Assembly (NCBI GenBank): GCA_910589415.1
Contig: OU342630.1
Span: 90,392,186 to 90,456,185 of the forward strand
Direction of reading: 5' to 3'
From: Malachius bipustulatus
Lineage: Eukaryota; Arthropoda; Insecta; Coleoptera; Melyridae
DNA length: 64,000 nt
A model generated the notes under the pieces. It was not told the origin of the DNA, made no database searches, and was given only the letters and a program-made list of their open reading frames with translations. The stretch's first letter is position 1. Each line of letters begins with the position of its first letter. Of this stretch, positions 47,000-60,320 are shown one piece after another. The position numbers and the translations under genes were made by a program.

Positions 47000-47665
47000 A
47001 CTATGTCAGTTTATCGATTTTAACAATAGTAGTAGGCGATGAAATTTTGAACTTTCTCAGTTAATCCGTTTCTGACTTATTCTGGAAAACGTGTAGTTGG
47101 TTTACTCCATTTTAAGGCCTGTATCTTGATAAGGGTGCCTTTTTTGAAATAGATATATTTCGGTTAAATCGACATATTTTGTACTCGGGAATCTGTGGCA
47201 GAGCGTTGGTGGTTACCTTTTAACGACACCCTGTATGTCTTGGAATTACATGAATATCTTACCGACCGGTTTCGGGTGCTAACCCATTGTCAGGGCAATT
47301 GTTAGCTTACAAGATTCACAGTTTAATAGAACAATCAACAAATTCAAATAAAGTTAAAATCTAAACCATCACCGGGGATCGGCACCTCACCGTTTAAATT
47401 GTTCCCTAATTTTTGTCGTATTTTAAATTTTTACACTTAATAAGTTTTGGAGTTTTTGATGTTTTATATTTGAACCACGTGTACGGTCTCTTTTTACATC
47501 TCGCCAAGGTTTAGATTTTCGGTACCTTTAAATAAAGTTGTACTTTTTTACTAATAGATTGCGAATCTTGAAGGTTGACAATAATTGTCCTGAGGATGGG
47601 TTTAACACCCCCGAAACCAGTCGGCAAGATGTGAAGGTGTAATTCCCAAATACATCATTGATTTT
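47000..47665. repeat. Composite inverted-repeat region
   Basis: A half-element ending ACACCCTGTATG (about 47218-47232) abuts an inverted pair. The block at about 47232-47305, with ACCGACCGGTTTCGGG, matches the complement of about 47577-47665, with CCGAAACCAGTCGGCA. The paired CCGAAACCGGTCGG motif with a nearby CCTGA.GATGG word is a common insect repeat signature. No protein is encoded. Confidence 0.65.
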
Positions 47666-50600
47666 TTACTCATTGACTTTTTTATTGTTTTATTATTGTA
47701 TTGTTGAGTATACTATGGCCATTTTTGCTTATTCGCTGCCTTAGTTTGTGCTTTACAAATGATGACGAATACATGCACACTGGTTGTCACCTGACTTCCT
47801 ATAACTGTCAAAATGAACATATTTTGAAAAAAAATACAAAATAGGGTATTAGTTTTTAAAATTTTGTAAAATGTCACAGTAAAAAGTGTCGTACCGATTT
47901 TGAACCCTCTAGTAACAAAAAAGTTGAAAAATTTGTTGAACTGAGCATTTCTGAGTTTAAAAAAATTAACAAACTTACACAAAATTATTCTTTCATATCA
48001 AATTTATTTTTCAATGTTTGCGTTGTGACTTGTTCTAAATACTGTTTTCTAGAAAAATAAACAACCGCAGCAAAAATATTGTTACGGTCTTACACTTTAT
48101 TAATGCCATATTAAAAGTCTCACAAATCTCTTTATTCTTTAACACTATAGATCTTTAACACTAGATCTTTAACACAACTACGAGTGTAACCCAATACCAT
48201 AATCTCCAAATCTAAATAATCAGCTGTTCTCCTATTTACATACATATACTACAACAACTATACTCTTTCACTTCACTTATCACAATCAATTCACTCTGTT
48301 CTCCTTATTCTTCACTCTAGGGCACTTTCCAATTACAACTTCTAACTACAATTGACTCCTAGAGTGCCGACAGCTCTTATTATATACCGGTTGGCCGTGG
48401 AGTGTAGCAATGTCTGGCAGTTTCACGAATGACTTCACGCGATCTCGAACATGCGCAGAACGCAGAACCACTCTGGTATTTCTTCTTCATCATCTTCTTT
48501 AGGTTTTTGGCTTTTAGCTTGTTTGTAAGCTATTTAGCCAGCTCACTCTGGTATTTGATAGAAAGTTAGTTACACTGGCCTGGCAATATGTCATTCCTGT
48601 CATGGCACTAGAAATATCGCGAATTGACTCACGAATAATTATTGTCGAGAAGGTAAACAAAACAACAATACGTCCAGATCAAAAATACTTCGCCAGTGTT
48701 CTTTTGTTATAATATGTTAAAATTGGTTCAAACTCAAATGCAAAGTTGATATAATTTGTACAAATAAGTAGCTAAATATTTGACGTTATCTCGGTTTTTT
48801 ACTATAAGTAACTAGATAAATACACCTAATTCAATAACAACAATCCCAGCGAAAAGTACTTTTGTTCAATTGCTTTCACAACACTCTTAATTTATATGCA
48901 TTGTTAATATTTCCTATTATTAAAAAAATATATTTTGATGTTACTACGATCGTTGGCATTGTTATTTTATTCGGAGATTTATCTAGTTATTTATTGGTGA
49001 TAAATCGAAATAAAGTCAATTCAATTAAAGGTGAACGAATTTTAACATACTTAAGCTGCTGATTTTTATAATTTTTTTTTTCTAAGAAAACAATACTTAG
49101 AACAACAGATCACTAAGAAAACGTTAAAAAGATAAATTTAAAATGAAGGAATTATTTTTTGCAAGTTTGGAAATTTCTGAAAACTCAGTTCAATATTTTT
49201 TAAGAAATTTTTTTTTAGATATTTCCAAATTGGTAGGTGAAAAATGATATGGGTGAAAAATGAAATATCAAGCAACTTCTTACTGAAAGTCAAATTTTAC
49301 GGTTACAGGAAGTTACGTGACAACTGGTGTGCGTGTTATTTCACATGTATTTTAAATCACAAATTTTTAGCGAGGAATATTTTCCATATGAGGCAGACTT
49401 TATGTGTGACACTATGTCACAGAATTCAATATAATCAATAGGATGCTGAGTAGTCTCCTATATGTGTCGCTTGAACATCATCGAAACTGCGGTTATGCCA
49501 GCTTTTATTATTCCTCCTTTTAAGCTAATGGAGTTGCCTAATATGAACCCTAAATATATTACAGGGCTCTTGATGCGGATTATAATTCATTATAACGAAT
49601 TTTAGAAAATTTGTACAGGATATCTATACAGGATATCTTTAACTCGTGCCACTACGGGAATTTCGGAAACTACAGGAGCTATAAGAAGTTGCTTAAATAG
49701 AAAAAGAGTTTTCTTAAATATGGGGTGACATATTGACGTGAATTCAATAAGATAATTTTATTTTTCTTTTCAAACAAATAATATTTAAGATTTTTGGTTT
49801 GCTTGATTTTCAATACGAGTTACAGTGAAAAATAATATGGCGGCCATTAGAAAGCAAACTAATTTGTTATCAAACGCACCATGTCCGTTTTTTTTTTGCT
49901 TGCCACGCTGGGGATCTCGCTTATATTAAGAGATACGAAGTTGGTTAAATTAGGGCAAAGTTGCGTATTTTGTGCTGGTTTATAATCCGAAAAGAAATTT
50001 AGGCTGTCATTATTAGTTGCCAAAATATTTCAAAAAAACTGAAATTTGCAATTTTTTTTTTTTTTAACAAAAACCAATTTTTGAATTTCAAGCCATTTTT
50101 AACCGAAACATTATTGGGACACTTTTCAACAAGGAATCCAAAAATAATTTTACAATAGCTCCAGCACTTGAGATAGAAGAAAATCGATAGTCAACTTTTT
50201 TTTTCTTATGAGCGCCATTTTGAATTTTTCCATTTTTAGATTACGTTGATTTTTCTCTTAACAACGATGTATTACACATGCTGAATGAACACATGAAGGT
50301 ATCTAATAATAATTTAATAAACACTTGAAGAAAACCTTCAAAGGATTAATTCATCCATGCACAAGTCAAAACAAATTCAAATTTCGCGCGCTTATGGGAT
50401 CCACTGACGTCGTTGCGCCGATTTGACGAAAGTAAGACCGCTTAATATCATATATCTTGTACGGCATTGTTTCATGATTATAGGTAAATCCCTACACTCA
50501 GACAAGTGAAAGTGATTAGATTTAACATGCAGCAATCTTTAAATAAAGAAAAGTAAAAGCTTTGGCAATAAATATTATTGTCTCCGATAATAATTATTAT

Positions 50601-53600
50601 TATACCTATATGATTTTTTTTTGATACTTGAACTACCGATGCGGAATTAGCCGCGTCTGTACCATCGGACTCGAAGTTCACATCACGACAGCTATTGTAA
50701 AAAAGTCCCGAATAATACTTTTTCAAAAAAATCTTTTTGGTTCTGGAAATTAAGTTTTTTTGCAACTAAAAAGTATCCTAAATGTCTAGAAAAAGGATCG
50801 CTGTTTAAAAAAAAACTTTTTTATTAGATACTTGTACTTAATGTTTATCATAGCAACGCGTTTTTTAGGTGTTAAAAAGTACTTTTTAATCTTAAAAGAA
50901 TACTTTTTATTCGCATATGAGAGGTCATGCTGGATAATTATTTTTCTAAAAAATGTTTTGCTGTTATTAAAAAGGATTCTATTCCAATAAGCCCAAATTG
51001 TTCAAAAAAGTAAGTAAAGCTTTTCCGTTGCAAAAAAGTAAGCTTATAGTGACTAAAAAATATATTTGGCGATAGCGTGAGTATTTCCAGTAAAAAATTT
51101 TTAAATAAAATTCTCAAGTGTTTTAGAAAAGAAAAGTATTTTAGGCGTGTAGATTATTATGAAAAGTGGCTATTTGTAAATTTTCAGATTGCAGTTGCGA
51201 CTGCTTTCAGAGATAGGTAAAAATACCTACTTCTACTGAAAAACTGGCTGAAAACTAATCGTGAATCACCCAGTATATTTAGGGTGTCAACTTTCAAAGC
51301 TGACTTTGAGGAATTACTATTGTAAACGACGTTTTTTCAATACAAGGATGATAATGGCATCCAGTTGAAATTATAATCACTCGTGATCGATAAATATCTA
51401 ACAATGCATGCTCATTCAAGTCCGAAAATGTAATAAGTAACTGGCTGACAATGAATAACAATAAAGGCAATTTCAGAAAAACGACGAGATGAAGATTTCC
51501 TATAGAAAGATTAGTTTCTGGTAGCATTTTTTCCGAAATTGCTTTTTTGGTAATACATCAATAATTACTGGCTAGGTATTTTTTCAAATTCTATAACGTG
51601 TGAGCAAATGAAAACATTATTATTTAGGTGGGCATTAGAAAAAAATTTCACGTCTGAAATTAAATCGGTTCAATTTACAGTCTTAAAGATTCAATTTAAG
51701 ATATGAAATTTTTTCCAGAGTCTGCCTGCATTACGTTTTCATTTGATCAGACGATTATAAGAACTTACTTAATTTCTGTCTTAAAAAAATAATTAACGCA
51801 ATCAAATTGTAATGGCTATATCGATTATAACTCCATGCAGTTGACTACCCCTGTAAAAAATACATAGATCTAGGACTTCAAAAACTAAAGAAAACATAAA
51901 AGTAAACGTAAATTGTTTCTAAATTGCGGTAGTTAAATTACATACAAAGTTTGTGTTGTGGAGGGCACTTTCAAACTGAAGTTCGATAAACTTCAATGAT
52001 CACCAGGCGACCTAAATAAGCAAAATTAATTTGAGTGACAATAGGAATGCGAATACCTACCTGATTTAAATGTCTAAATGGAACGCCGCTTCAGTTGGAA
52101 TCCTTTTACTGAAACTCGGATCAATATACGCTTGTCAAGCTTGTATAAATTTTCATGGGCTTCTTTTTAATTCATATTTATATTTATCTTGATAAAAATT
52201 TATATTACACACGGCATCTGTCTCCTCTCTATTATCGATGTGTCATTGCAATTTTTTCGACGTGATAACATTCTGATTGAAATTTCTCCAACGACCGGAG
52301 AGTGATGGGTATTATTTTCACCAGGACTAAACTTTCAACGCCTTTGAAATATGCAAGTGAATAGGCCATCCTCCACGAGAATAAGACACTATTTTCTCTA
52401 CGGTTTTATGGCAAAATCATCAAACATCTTTAAGCAAATTATTTTTTTTATTTAATAACACGCCACGTCATTAGGATACGTCTCACTAATAACGCTATCA
52501 CACTAATCACGCTATTACATGTCATTGAAATGAAAGGTGTAGGTACCGTTGTACACAGAATAATTGTCTGTAGGTTTTCAAAAAAAAATCCAATATGGCG
52601 CTCATAAGAAATACAAAAGTTGACTAATATATTTTCGAAATTAGTAGGCGTTGAAACAATCAAGTGACACCAATAAATACTGAATGTCAACCAATGTCAA
52701 TACATTAACTTCAAATGATAAAGGAGATACTGAAAATTGGAAAAATTGAAGTATTTCAGTTTTTTCAGTATATTTCAGGAACGGCCACAGATATCTTGTA
52801 TGTCTTAACGAATTCGACTTGACCGCAAATCTTCTGTTCTGTAATGTAATCAACTTAGAATCACTTTGTTTTTACGAGGTAGGTACTAATAGTGAGCTCT
52901 AAAATAAAGGATTTAAAGGCAACTTTTGTTATCATGATTCTAAATCCTCTTACCTCAGTGAAACATGAAAATTTTACGATTCGTTTGATTCAATCAACTT
53001 ATTCAATCATGAAGATAACCTTTAGGTATCTGATGTGTTCGTTTGCTTTTTCTCGCTCTATCGATGTTATTGTTTTGATCCGAACACACGAATCATGTTT
53101 ATTATCGAGGGAGAGGGTCATCACTTTCAAGACTTTTCAGGAAGATACTGCATCGGAAAAAACAAATTTGCAGATTGCTGCTCATTCTGACCTACCATAG
53201 AGGTGCGCGAGTGATAAGTACAAAATAAAAGACAAAATATTTTTGCATATTATATTATTATGACAATTTTTTTCAGAAGTAATTTTGAATGTTCACTGTT
53301 AACTAGGAAATGATTGAATAATGCCGGAAAACAGTTTACGTATCCCTCTACGAATAGTCTTAGAGAAATCAGACGAATAATGCAATGAATTATTCAGCAG
53401 AAGGTAGGGTGGTCGATGGGGAGTATAAATCCAAAAATTCCACCTCCTGCCCCTTTGTAAATACGCTGCCATATTGTTTTTAAGGCATTCGTTTGTTTTG
53501 TTTTTTGTATTTAACGACATTAATTGACTTTTTCTCAAAAAATGTGCAGGAACTAAATTAATTTTTTTACTTACAAGAAAATTTTCTACACGTTTGCATG

Positions 53601-53913
53601 CACAAAATTTTCCCGTATTTCCAATAGTTTATCAACTAAAGGTAATGGGGTGTTATGGGAGACAATGGGGATGAAAAATTCTTTCGGTGGTTGCGCTAGC
53701 ACGTCTCTTCATTATAAGATGAATGATCAGCCTCTAGATATTCCAGATTTCTTGGAATGTGAGCAGTCTTTGAATTCGCCCCTCCTATTTGTTTGTTCCT
53801 CCTGTTTTTCCTGTTTGTTCCGAGGTGACAACAGGTGCTCACTCATTCCTGTTAAAAATGCAGTCGAGCTATTCATTCAATTTGTTGTGCTCCGGAAAAA
53901 TCGATATTTAAAG
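47666..53913. other. Long AT-rich stretch of repeat relics
   Basis: No gene is supported. About 48060-48600 is a GC-neutral block with a TATATACC box that could be a decayed LTR. I could not match two ends or a duplication. About 49800-50240 and 52580-52830 carry fragments related to the foldback at 9285-10215 (ATGGCGGCC and ACGGCCACAGATATCTTG words). Confidence 0.4.
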
Positions 53914-54421
53914 TAGAGCTGGGAGTATCTTTAAAAAAAGATATTTTTCAGTTTCTAAGATACAAGATAGTATCTTATATGTTGTATCGAGATACTTTCT
54001 AAAAGTAGTATCTGGTATCTTTAGATACTTTAAAAATATCTGTATTTTGTATCTATTTTTAAGTATCCAAGATACTTTGTGAAATAGATACTTTTTCTAC
54101 GTTGCAAGTTAAGGTTTGCGCAACATTGCCCGTTTCATTATGTTGCTTTCATAAGGTCTCTTTCTAGGTCATATCAGGAAATTTTATAGTATTTCTTCTA
54201 TTTGTATTTTTCAAGTGGGTATCTTTAAGAAGCTTTTAGTATCTAGGATCTTTTAGTATCTAAGATAGTTTTTGGGAGTATCTTAGATATTTTGAGTATC
54301 TAAGATAGATTTTTGAAAGTATCTTAGATAGTTTTAGAAGTATCTTGTATCTAAGATACTTTTTAGAAAGTATCTAGTATCTTGTATGTAGATACTTTTT
54401 AAAGTATCTTTCCCAGCACTG
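53914..54421. mobile_element. hAT-like element saturated with AGTATCT words
   Basis: Termini TAGAGCTGGGA (left) and complement CAGTGCTGGGA (right) pair. The flanking octamers ATTTAAAG and GTCTGAAG differ only by transitions, as expected of an aged 8-bp duplication. The interior holds about two dozen GTATCT/AGATAC words, many forming AGTATCTAAGATAC-like palindromes. Non-coding. Confidence 0.7.
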
Positions 54422-54860
54422 GTCTGAAGGCTCCGGTTCTAAGTTTTTTACCCTTTATCTGCAGAAAACGTTTTAGTAATAGAAAATCACTACAGCTTCA
54501 AATATAATTTGAAAGAACAAGCGCAGAAAATGCTATAAACTTCTGAAAGAAAATTCCTTTCTGTGCTCCTGTGGTACTTACTTACCACCCTCTTACTACC
54601 GTAAGAATTTCTGTGCCAAAAGTCGATAGAGGTCCTTTGGTCGCGTGGTGATGCTGGCAATATTTTGATTTGCAAAAAACAAATGATGAACTCTAATTAA
54701 CTCGAAACAAAGCCAGGTGGTATAAAAATGTTATATTCAAGGCGGCAATTTACAGTTTGTTCTAGGTTTTGAGCAATTAAGTATGTATATGACGTTTATT
54801 ACCTAGTCCTTCATTTTATGCTTTACTTGATGTCCGAATGGCTATAAATGGCTCTATATA
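54422..54860. other. Stretch without a supportable gene
   Basis: AT-rich with no recognisable content. Confidence 0.4.
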
Positions 54861-55582
54861 ATCCCTAGGTTCCGAATGTACAAAAATTCGTATTCGCGAA
54901 TACTAATACAAATACTCACATGAATATTCACGAATACGAATACGAATACATGACCTTGAGTAAATAATATCAACAGGAGTTAATGCAAAGAGTTCTAGTT
55001 ATGTGTACCTTTTTCAAACATCATTTTTGTATGCGCTTTCGGGCCTTTACCTGGCTAGTGTCAAAATTATCATGACTCCCACAAAATGAATACTATAAGG
55101 GCCGGTTGCACGAACGTGATTAGAAAATCTTTCGGATAATTACTGATTTTAAATTGCAATTTTTGAAAATATGATAAACATTTTCAATGATGTTTAATTT
55201 TTTATCGATAAGTAACTCTTCTAAAAGGGAGTAGAGTTTACTTCCAGCAATATCAGAACAAAACTTTGGAAATACAGGGAATTTTAAAATCCGCGATTAT
55301 CTGACAAATTTTATATAAGTTCGTGCAGTCGGACATAAATGTTTTATATTTTCTATTAAAAAATCTTCTATAGAGCCCAAATAGTGAACACAATAGGAAT
55401 TTTTAACAGTGACAATTACCTACTATAGTAAATTACTCTATATTGCTATAATTTTAATGTCAAATATTCGTATAGTATTCGTATTAATTTTGGCGAATAC
55501 GATTACGAATACGAATAGGTATTGCAAATATGGCGAATACTCGCGAATACGAAAACGAATACGAGTATTCGGAACATCTCTA
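54861..55582. mobile_element. CGAATA-rich element with nested MITE
   Basis: The ends pair through GTTCCGAAT (left, about 54868) and ATTCGGAAC (right, about 55567). Both flanks are packed with CGAATA/TATTCG words. The middle is interrupted by a separate inverted-repeat element at about 55099-55335. Non-coding. Confidence 0.65.
55099..55335. mobile_element. Nested MITE with CCGGTTGCACGAAC ends
   Basis: CCGGTTGCACGAAC at about 55102 and GTTCGTGCAGTCGG at about 55318-55332 are inverted. A second pair, GATAAT/ATTATC, lies inside. It sits within the CGAATA-rich element, so it inserted later. Confidence 0.65.
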
Positions 55583-56874
55583 CTAGGTGCAGTAAGTAAT
55601 AGTTAACGATAAATAAAATATTTTAATACATTGCCTAAATGAACCCGGTATTGTATAGAACACCTAGGTATTCTATAAAATGACTGAATTATATACTTTG
55701 CCGGTTACATAAATACATAATTATAGATGAATAATAAGTGGGCAGTGTCTGAGAATAACTACTATACTATAAGTATTTCTCCAATTAATTGATTGAGTCT
55801 GGGATTACTTTGTAGACGAACCTTTCTACGTAAATCCGTTACAATGTCGTCGTTTTATGTACCTATCAATACCGAAAAGGCGACGAAGATACATATTACA
55901 AAATCGATGTAACAATAATCAAAAAATAATTCAGACCCCTTTGAGGCTACCTATTTAAAATCATTCACCTACTAAAGATTAATTATACAAATTATGTATA
56001 CTCCATTTAAAATGGAGTTACTCAATGAGAAAAATTCACCCTGTACCTAAGTATAATAACGAATAAACTAATAATTATCAATTCATGACAGTAACTAATC
56101 ATAATAATAGTAGTCATATAAGGTAAACAGTACGTAATGAGATCAAATAAATAAAAAACTGAGTTGGCTCTATGATTATCGATTACCAAGCTGTTCAATA
56201 GAGAGATATAAAATAATGATTTATTTGAAAGTAGGACAGCGTGGGCCATTCTTCATAAAAAATTTACTTTTCAGATCTTTGAACTTCAATTGATTACTAA
56301 GAGAGAATGGAGGGGTGACACGTGAAAACTAATACCATTAGCCGTCGAGCTTTCCGTCGGGAAGTATTATTGCTTAATGGTCATAATTTCAAACCATTCT
56401 AGATGGATAAGATAATGTAGGTAGGTACTATTTCCATATTATTAAGTGATCAATTCCTGCTATATTGTAGAATAATACTGCTCAGATTAATGGAATTAGA
56501 GTTGTCGTAAATTGTATTATTGTTTTGAATTTAATAATGTTTATCAAAAAGTATTTCATACGACTCATTTAAAAAAAATTCAAGAAAAATGTTGTTCAAA
56601 AAACGAAATATACAGCAGGATGTCTCTGAAAGGTATCACCAACGTTCTACCACAGATTCCTGGGTTGAAAAGATACCGATTTAACCCAAATTATATTTAT
56701 TGAGGTAAAATAGTCCCTTTTTCAAGATTTTGTTTAAAGTTACCTACACATTTTTCAAAATAAGAAAAAAATAATTAAATCAGCAACTTTTGATTCACCG
56801 CGCCTATTACGATTATTGTCAAGGTCAATAAATTATGTGAATATGAATAAAATCTTTTCTGTAGAATAAAAATT
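55583..56874. other. Stretch without a supportable gene
   Basis: AT-rich. Open frames are short and unlike known proteins. Confidence 0.4.
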
Positions 56875-57090
56875 ATTATTTTAATTAAAATAAGATTTTC
56901 ACGAATGTGTTTTCGTGGTGTAAGTGCATCATTAAAAATGATTTATGGAAAACCATGCAAGATACGGTACTTTTAAGAGTGCAAAAAGTTTAGCAATACT
57001 TTAGTCTTTTGATAACAAGATAGAGAGACTCAATCAGTGGCGTGCGGATAAAATAGTTCTGGGGCAAAAAGTGACACGTAACACTGAAAA
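56875..57090 (+). repeat. Dispersed repeat, copy 2
   Basis: Diverged copy of 46745-46990. See that entry for the shared words. Confidence 0.7.
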
Positions 57091-60000
57091 CAAGACCCGT
57101 CAACAGGATGGGTTATATCTTATCTTCAATATCTTTCCCTGGACCAGTCATTAAACTGGGTGCGTAATGGATTTTTTAAAATAATTCTAAGGTCTAATTT
57201 GGTTTTATAATTATTATTGTTTTATTTTTTGGCACTATCTACTATCTACTCCTTGAAATTTTGGCAAGAAAGAAACCACGTGAACTGTTTGGAGCCCTAC
57301 CGTGGTTCTCTCTAAAGGCGCGATTCTTCACCACTATAGAAGAAGCGATCTTATTTACCAATTCTTAGGATGCCTGCCTGCATAAATTACTGTTCTGCAG
57401 CTCTTTTGGTAAAAGAGGTTGTCTAGTAAGTTATCTCAAGCATATTTACCTATTTATCTCGAAGAGGCAGGTATCGAAAGAAGCCAAATTTAGAAGTTGC
57501 GGGGGTGGCGTGCGAGAAATAACAGATAATGAAAATTCCGCGAGACCTTAAAATGACACGTCAAGAGAGAAAGGTAGATATTTTTTCTCTCACCACCTCA
57601 ATATAGAGAAATCAAGTTAGGTGCCAAATTCCTAAAGGGAAAATTTTTGGGATGCCAGTTGTCTTTTTAATTTAGAAAATAATTTGATTTCATTTATAAA
57701 ATAGTAATTAAGTAAAAGAACAACAAAAATTCACTTAGGTTGCTTAACTTATTGCTTTTTTGATTAATATTTTAAGGTAAATTTTGTCCCTCTCTTTAAG
57801 AAACCTTGAATCTGCTTAACCAAATTTAAATTTCCTGATGTTATTTACGAAGTATTACCATATAAAAATGTTCACTTTTATAATATTGTAATTATACTTC
57901 GGCTCAAAAATTTGATAATTGACATATATAATTCACTGAGTTTCAGTAGAGTCGACTACATGCATTGGCTGTACATTTATCTTAGAACATAATTTACAGT
58001 AATTGAACAAAGCATTTACAAAAACAATGTTTCCATGATGTAAAGAAATAGAGACTGCACTAATTGTAAATTATGTTGTCGGGTCTGGCATCATGGAAAC
58101 CCTTTTGTTTGATAAATCTTTGGAAATCGAAAGTCTCGCAGCTTTCATTGCTCTATTTAATCACGGTCAGGAGGCTGGATTGCATTGGAGGTGATTAATT
58201 TCCAAAAACACTACTGCTTATTCGCGTATTTGTTGATTTAAATATCGCGATGCAACAATGGCAATATGGTCGCCAATTTGCGAGAATCTTGTTAGAGACG
58301 TAATTCGCGAAACGATGATAGTAACTCGGTGCTTTCGGTCGTGGGCTTAACTGTTGTGAAGATAATTATGTAGAAACAATATGTAGTTTCTAGATATGCA
58401 GATAAGGTAAAAGATAAAGTAAGAAAAATGAGGTAAGGTACATAGCCTTCGTTCGTCCAACACGACCGTTCGCCTCCACAGCTTATTTTCGTCTCCCTCC
58501 TGTTCTAGCTTGTCGACCCTCGGACCGCAGCTCTAGATGGCTTAAGGGGGGCTTAGAGATACATAAGGGGGGGCGACCCCTTATGTCATCTCTACTTTCT
58601 TCGATTCGCTACTTTGCGCGCGTCTGCTTCCCTCTCTTTCTAGTTATACCACCTTGGGTACGTACGATACCCACTTGAGCTGGCTTTATGCACAAGGGTG
58701 TCCAAGTCATAGAAAATAGAAGGAGAAGACGAAGATTTGTGTATCACAAAAACATTTCCTGGTAACAACCCCGCTCCGAAGAACAAAAAATATAAAATTA
58801 TGAGGCATTTGTCAATGTCAGATCAGAAAGAAATACTGTCAGAAAAATTTTGAAGTTGACGGGCCTTGTGTCATAGTGATTAAAAAGATCCCCGAATCAG
58901 TTGAATGTTGGTGATTTGAATCAGGTGATTTGTGTGATTTTGTCTCACATGACACAAAAAAAAATTAATTGGCTGTTAGAACAGTCAAAAAGTTTTCTAT
59001 TTAATAAACCCCTATTTTAAAATCACCCAACCAAATTACCCAATGGTGTAGAATCCATGTTCACATAACACCTTCTGTCTTAAAAAATTTCTGAACTGAA
59101 TTTCCATTTTTAATTTTTTTTTAATGCCACACTATAAAAACTGTCTTGCTATGAAAAAATACCTAGATACTTATAAAATTTGGAGAAAAATTTTCAAATT
59201 TTTTTTTTCTTATTAACTATTTATTTATTATTTATGTTCTACTACTCATTTCTAAATATTCTGGTGCATAATTTATTTTCCACAGTAGGTATCCACTGGA
59301 GTTTCAGAAATTCCAAAAAGTTAAGTTGCCAAATATCAAAATTGTAAAATTTATCGTTTCTAGTATAATTAAGCTTGACTGGATTAATATACCTACAGGG
59401 ATATTTGCGGGATATTTTAGTCCATGGATCATAAATTAATAACGTGCTATCAATAATTTGCTATCTTCAACCTACCGTCATTGTATAGTACCTATACTTT
59501 CCGCATAATAGCTCTTGATATAGGTACAGTCATGAGGCCTTTAAATAATGGCATAGCACAGCATACCCAGATTTTGCGAGACTCGAACTGAAATGTTATG
59601 TATTAAGCTAGAAATTCAATAATAATTATTATAAATGCTCACATGAGCTGGAGCATCTTTTAAAGAACTACATTTTTCAAACTGTCACCCTCCGTCAAAC
59701 CGTCAAACCCTCCAAAGATACAATTATTATTAAAAATTGAAATACTCAAAATTCATTCTTTGATTTTCACAAAAAGTTTAAATATTTTATTAGTAAAGCA
59801 AGTTAATAAAATCTAGGGTGTACTATTTGAAATTAGAAGGTTTTTAAATTTTCAAAATGTTCTTAATTGTTGATCAATTCCGAACATCCTGTTAATACTT
59901 GAAAAGTTTTTGTTTTACTGTCAAATATTCCATTCCACTTTTAGCGTTGGTAATAACAAATCTTGTTTCGTTATCGTGTCACAATTAAGCCACTGTTACT

Positions 60001-60220
60001 TATGAACCGCCAAATTAAAAGTACTTGTGAGCACTACTTCTAGAATTTCTTTTAAGCACATTTCTGCCCGAGCGCATATTCAGAGGTTCCATTTAACGGG
60101 TGCAACAGAATGAACCAATTCTTTAAATTAAGTACAAATGAAGTTACAGGGTGTTAAATGTTAAAGAAAAATAATTTTTTTGCATAACTCTAGAAGCTCT
60201 ATACTGGCTGGAAGTTCTGC
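57091..60220. other. Non-coding stretch with GC-rich hairpin patch
   Basis: AT-rich except for about 58440-58690, which is C/T- and G-rich. That patch contains a perfect hairpin at 58561-58586 (ACATAAGGGG, six-base loop, CCCCTTATGT). No gene supported. Confidence 0.45.
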
Positions 60221-60320
60221 AAAAGAGCTTCAAGCCATTGAAAAAAGCTTCAAGCCCTTAAAAAGAGCTTCACGTCCTTGAAGAAAGCTTTAAGCTCTTG
60301 AAAGTAGCTTGAAAGCCTTT
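60221..60320 (+). repeat. Five 20-bp tandem repeats
   Basis: Five consecutive 20-bp units share the pattern AAARnAGCTTnAAGCCnTTG. Each contains an AGCTT core. Related AGCTT/AAGCCC words continue less regularly to about 60770 on both strands. Not coding as far as I can tell. Confidence 0.8.

Noticed and set aside
48060..48600. Possible solo LTR with a TATATACC box
   Set aside because: I could not pair terminal sequences or find a target duplication, so it is only mentioned within the surrounding stretch.
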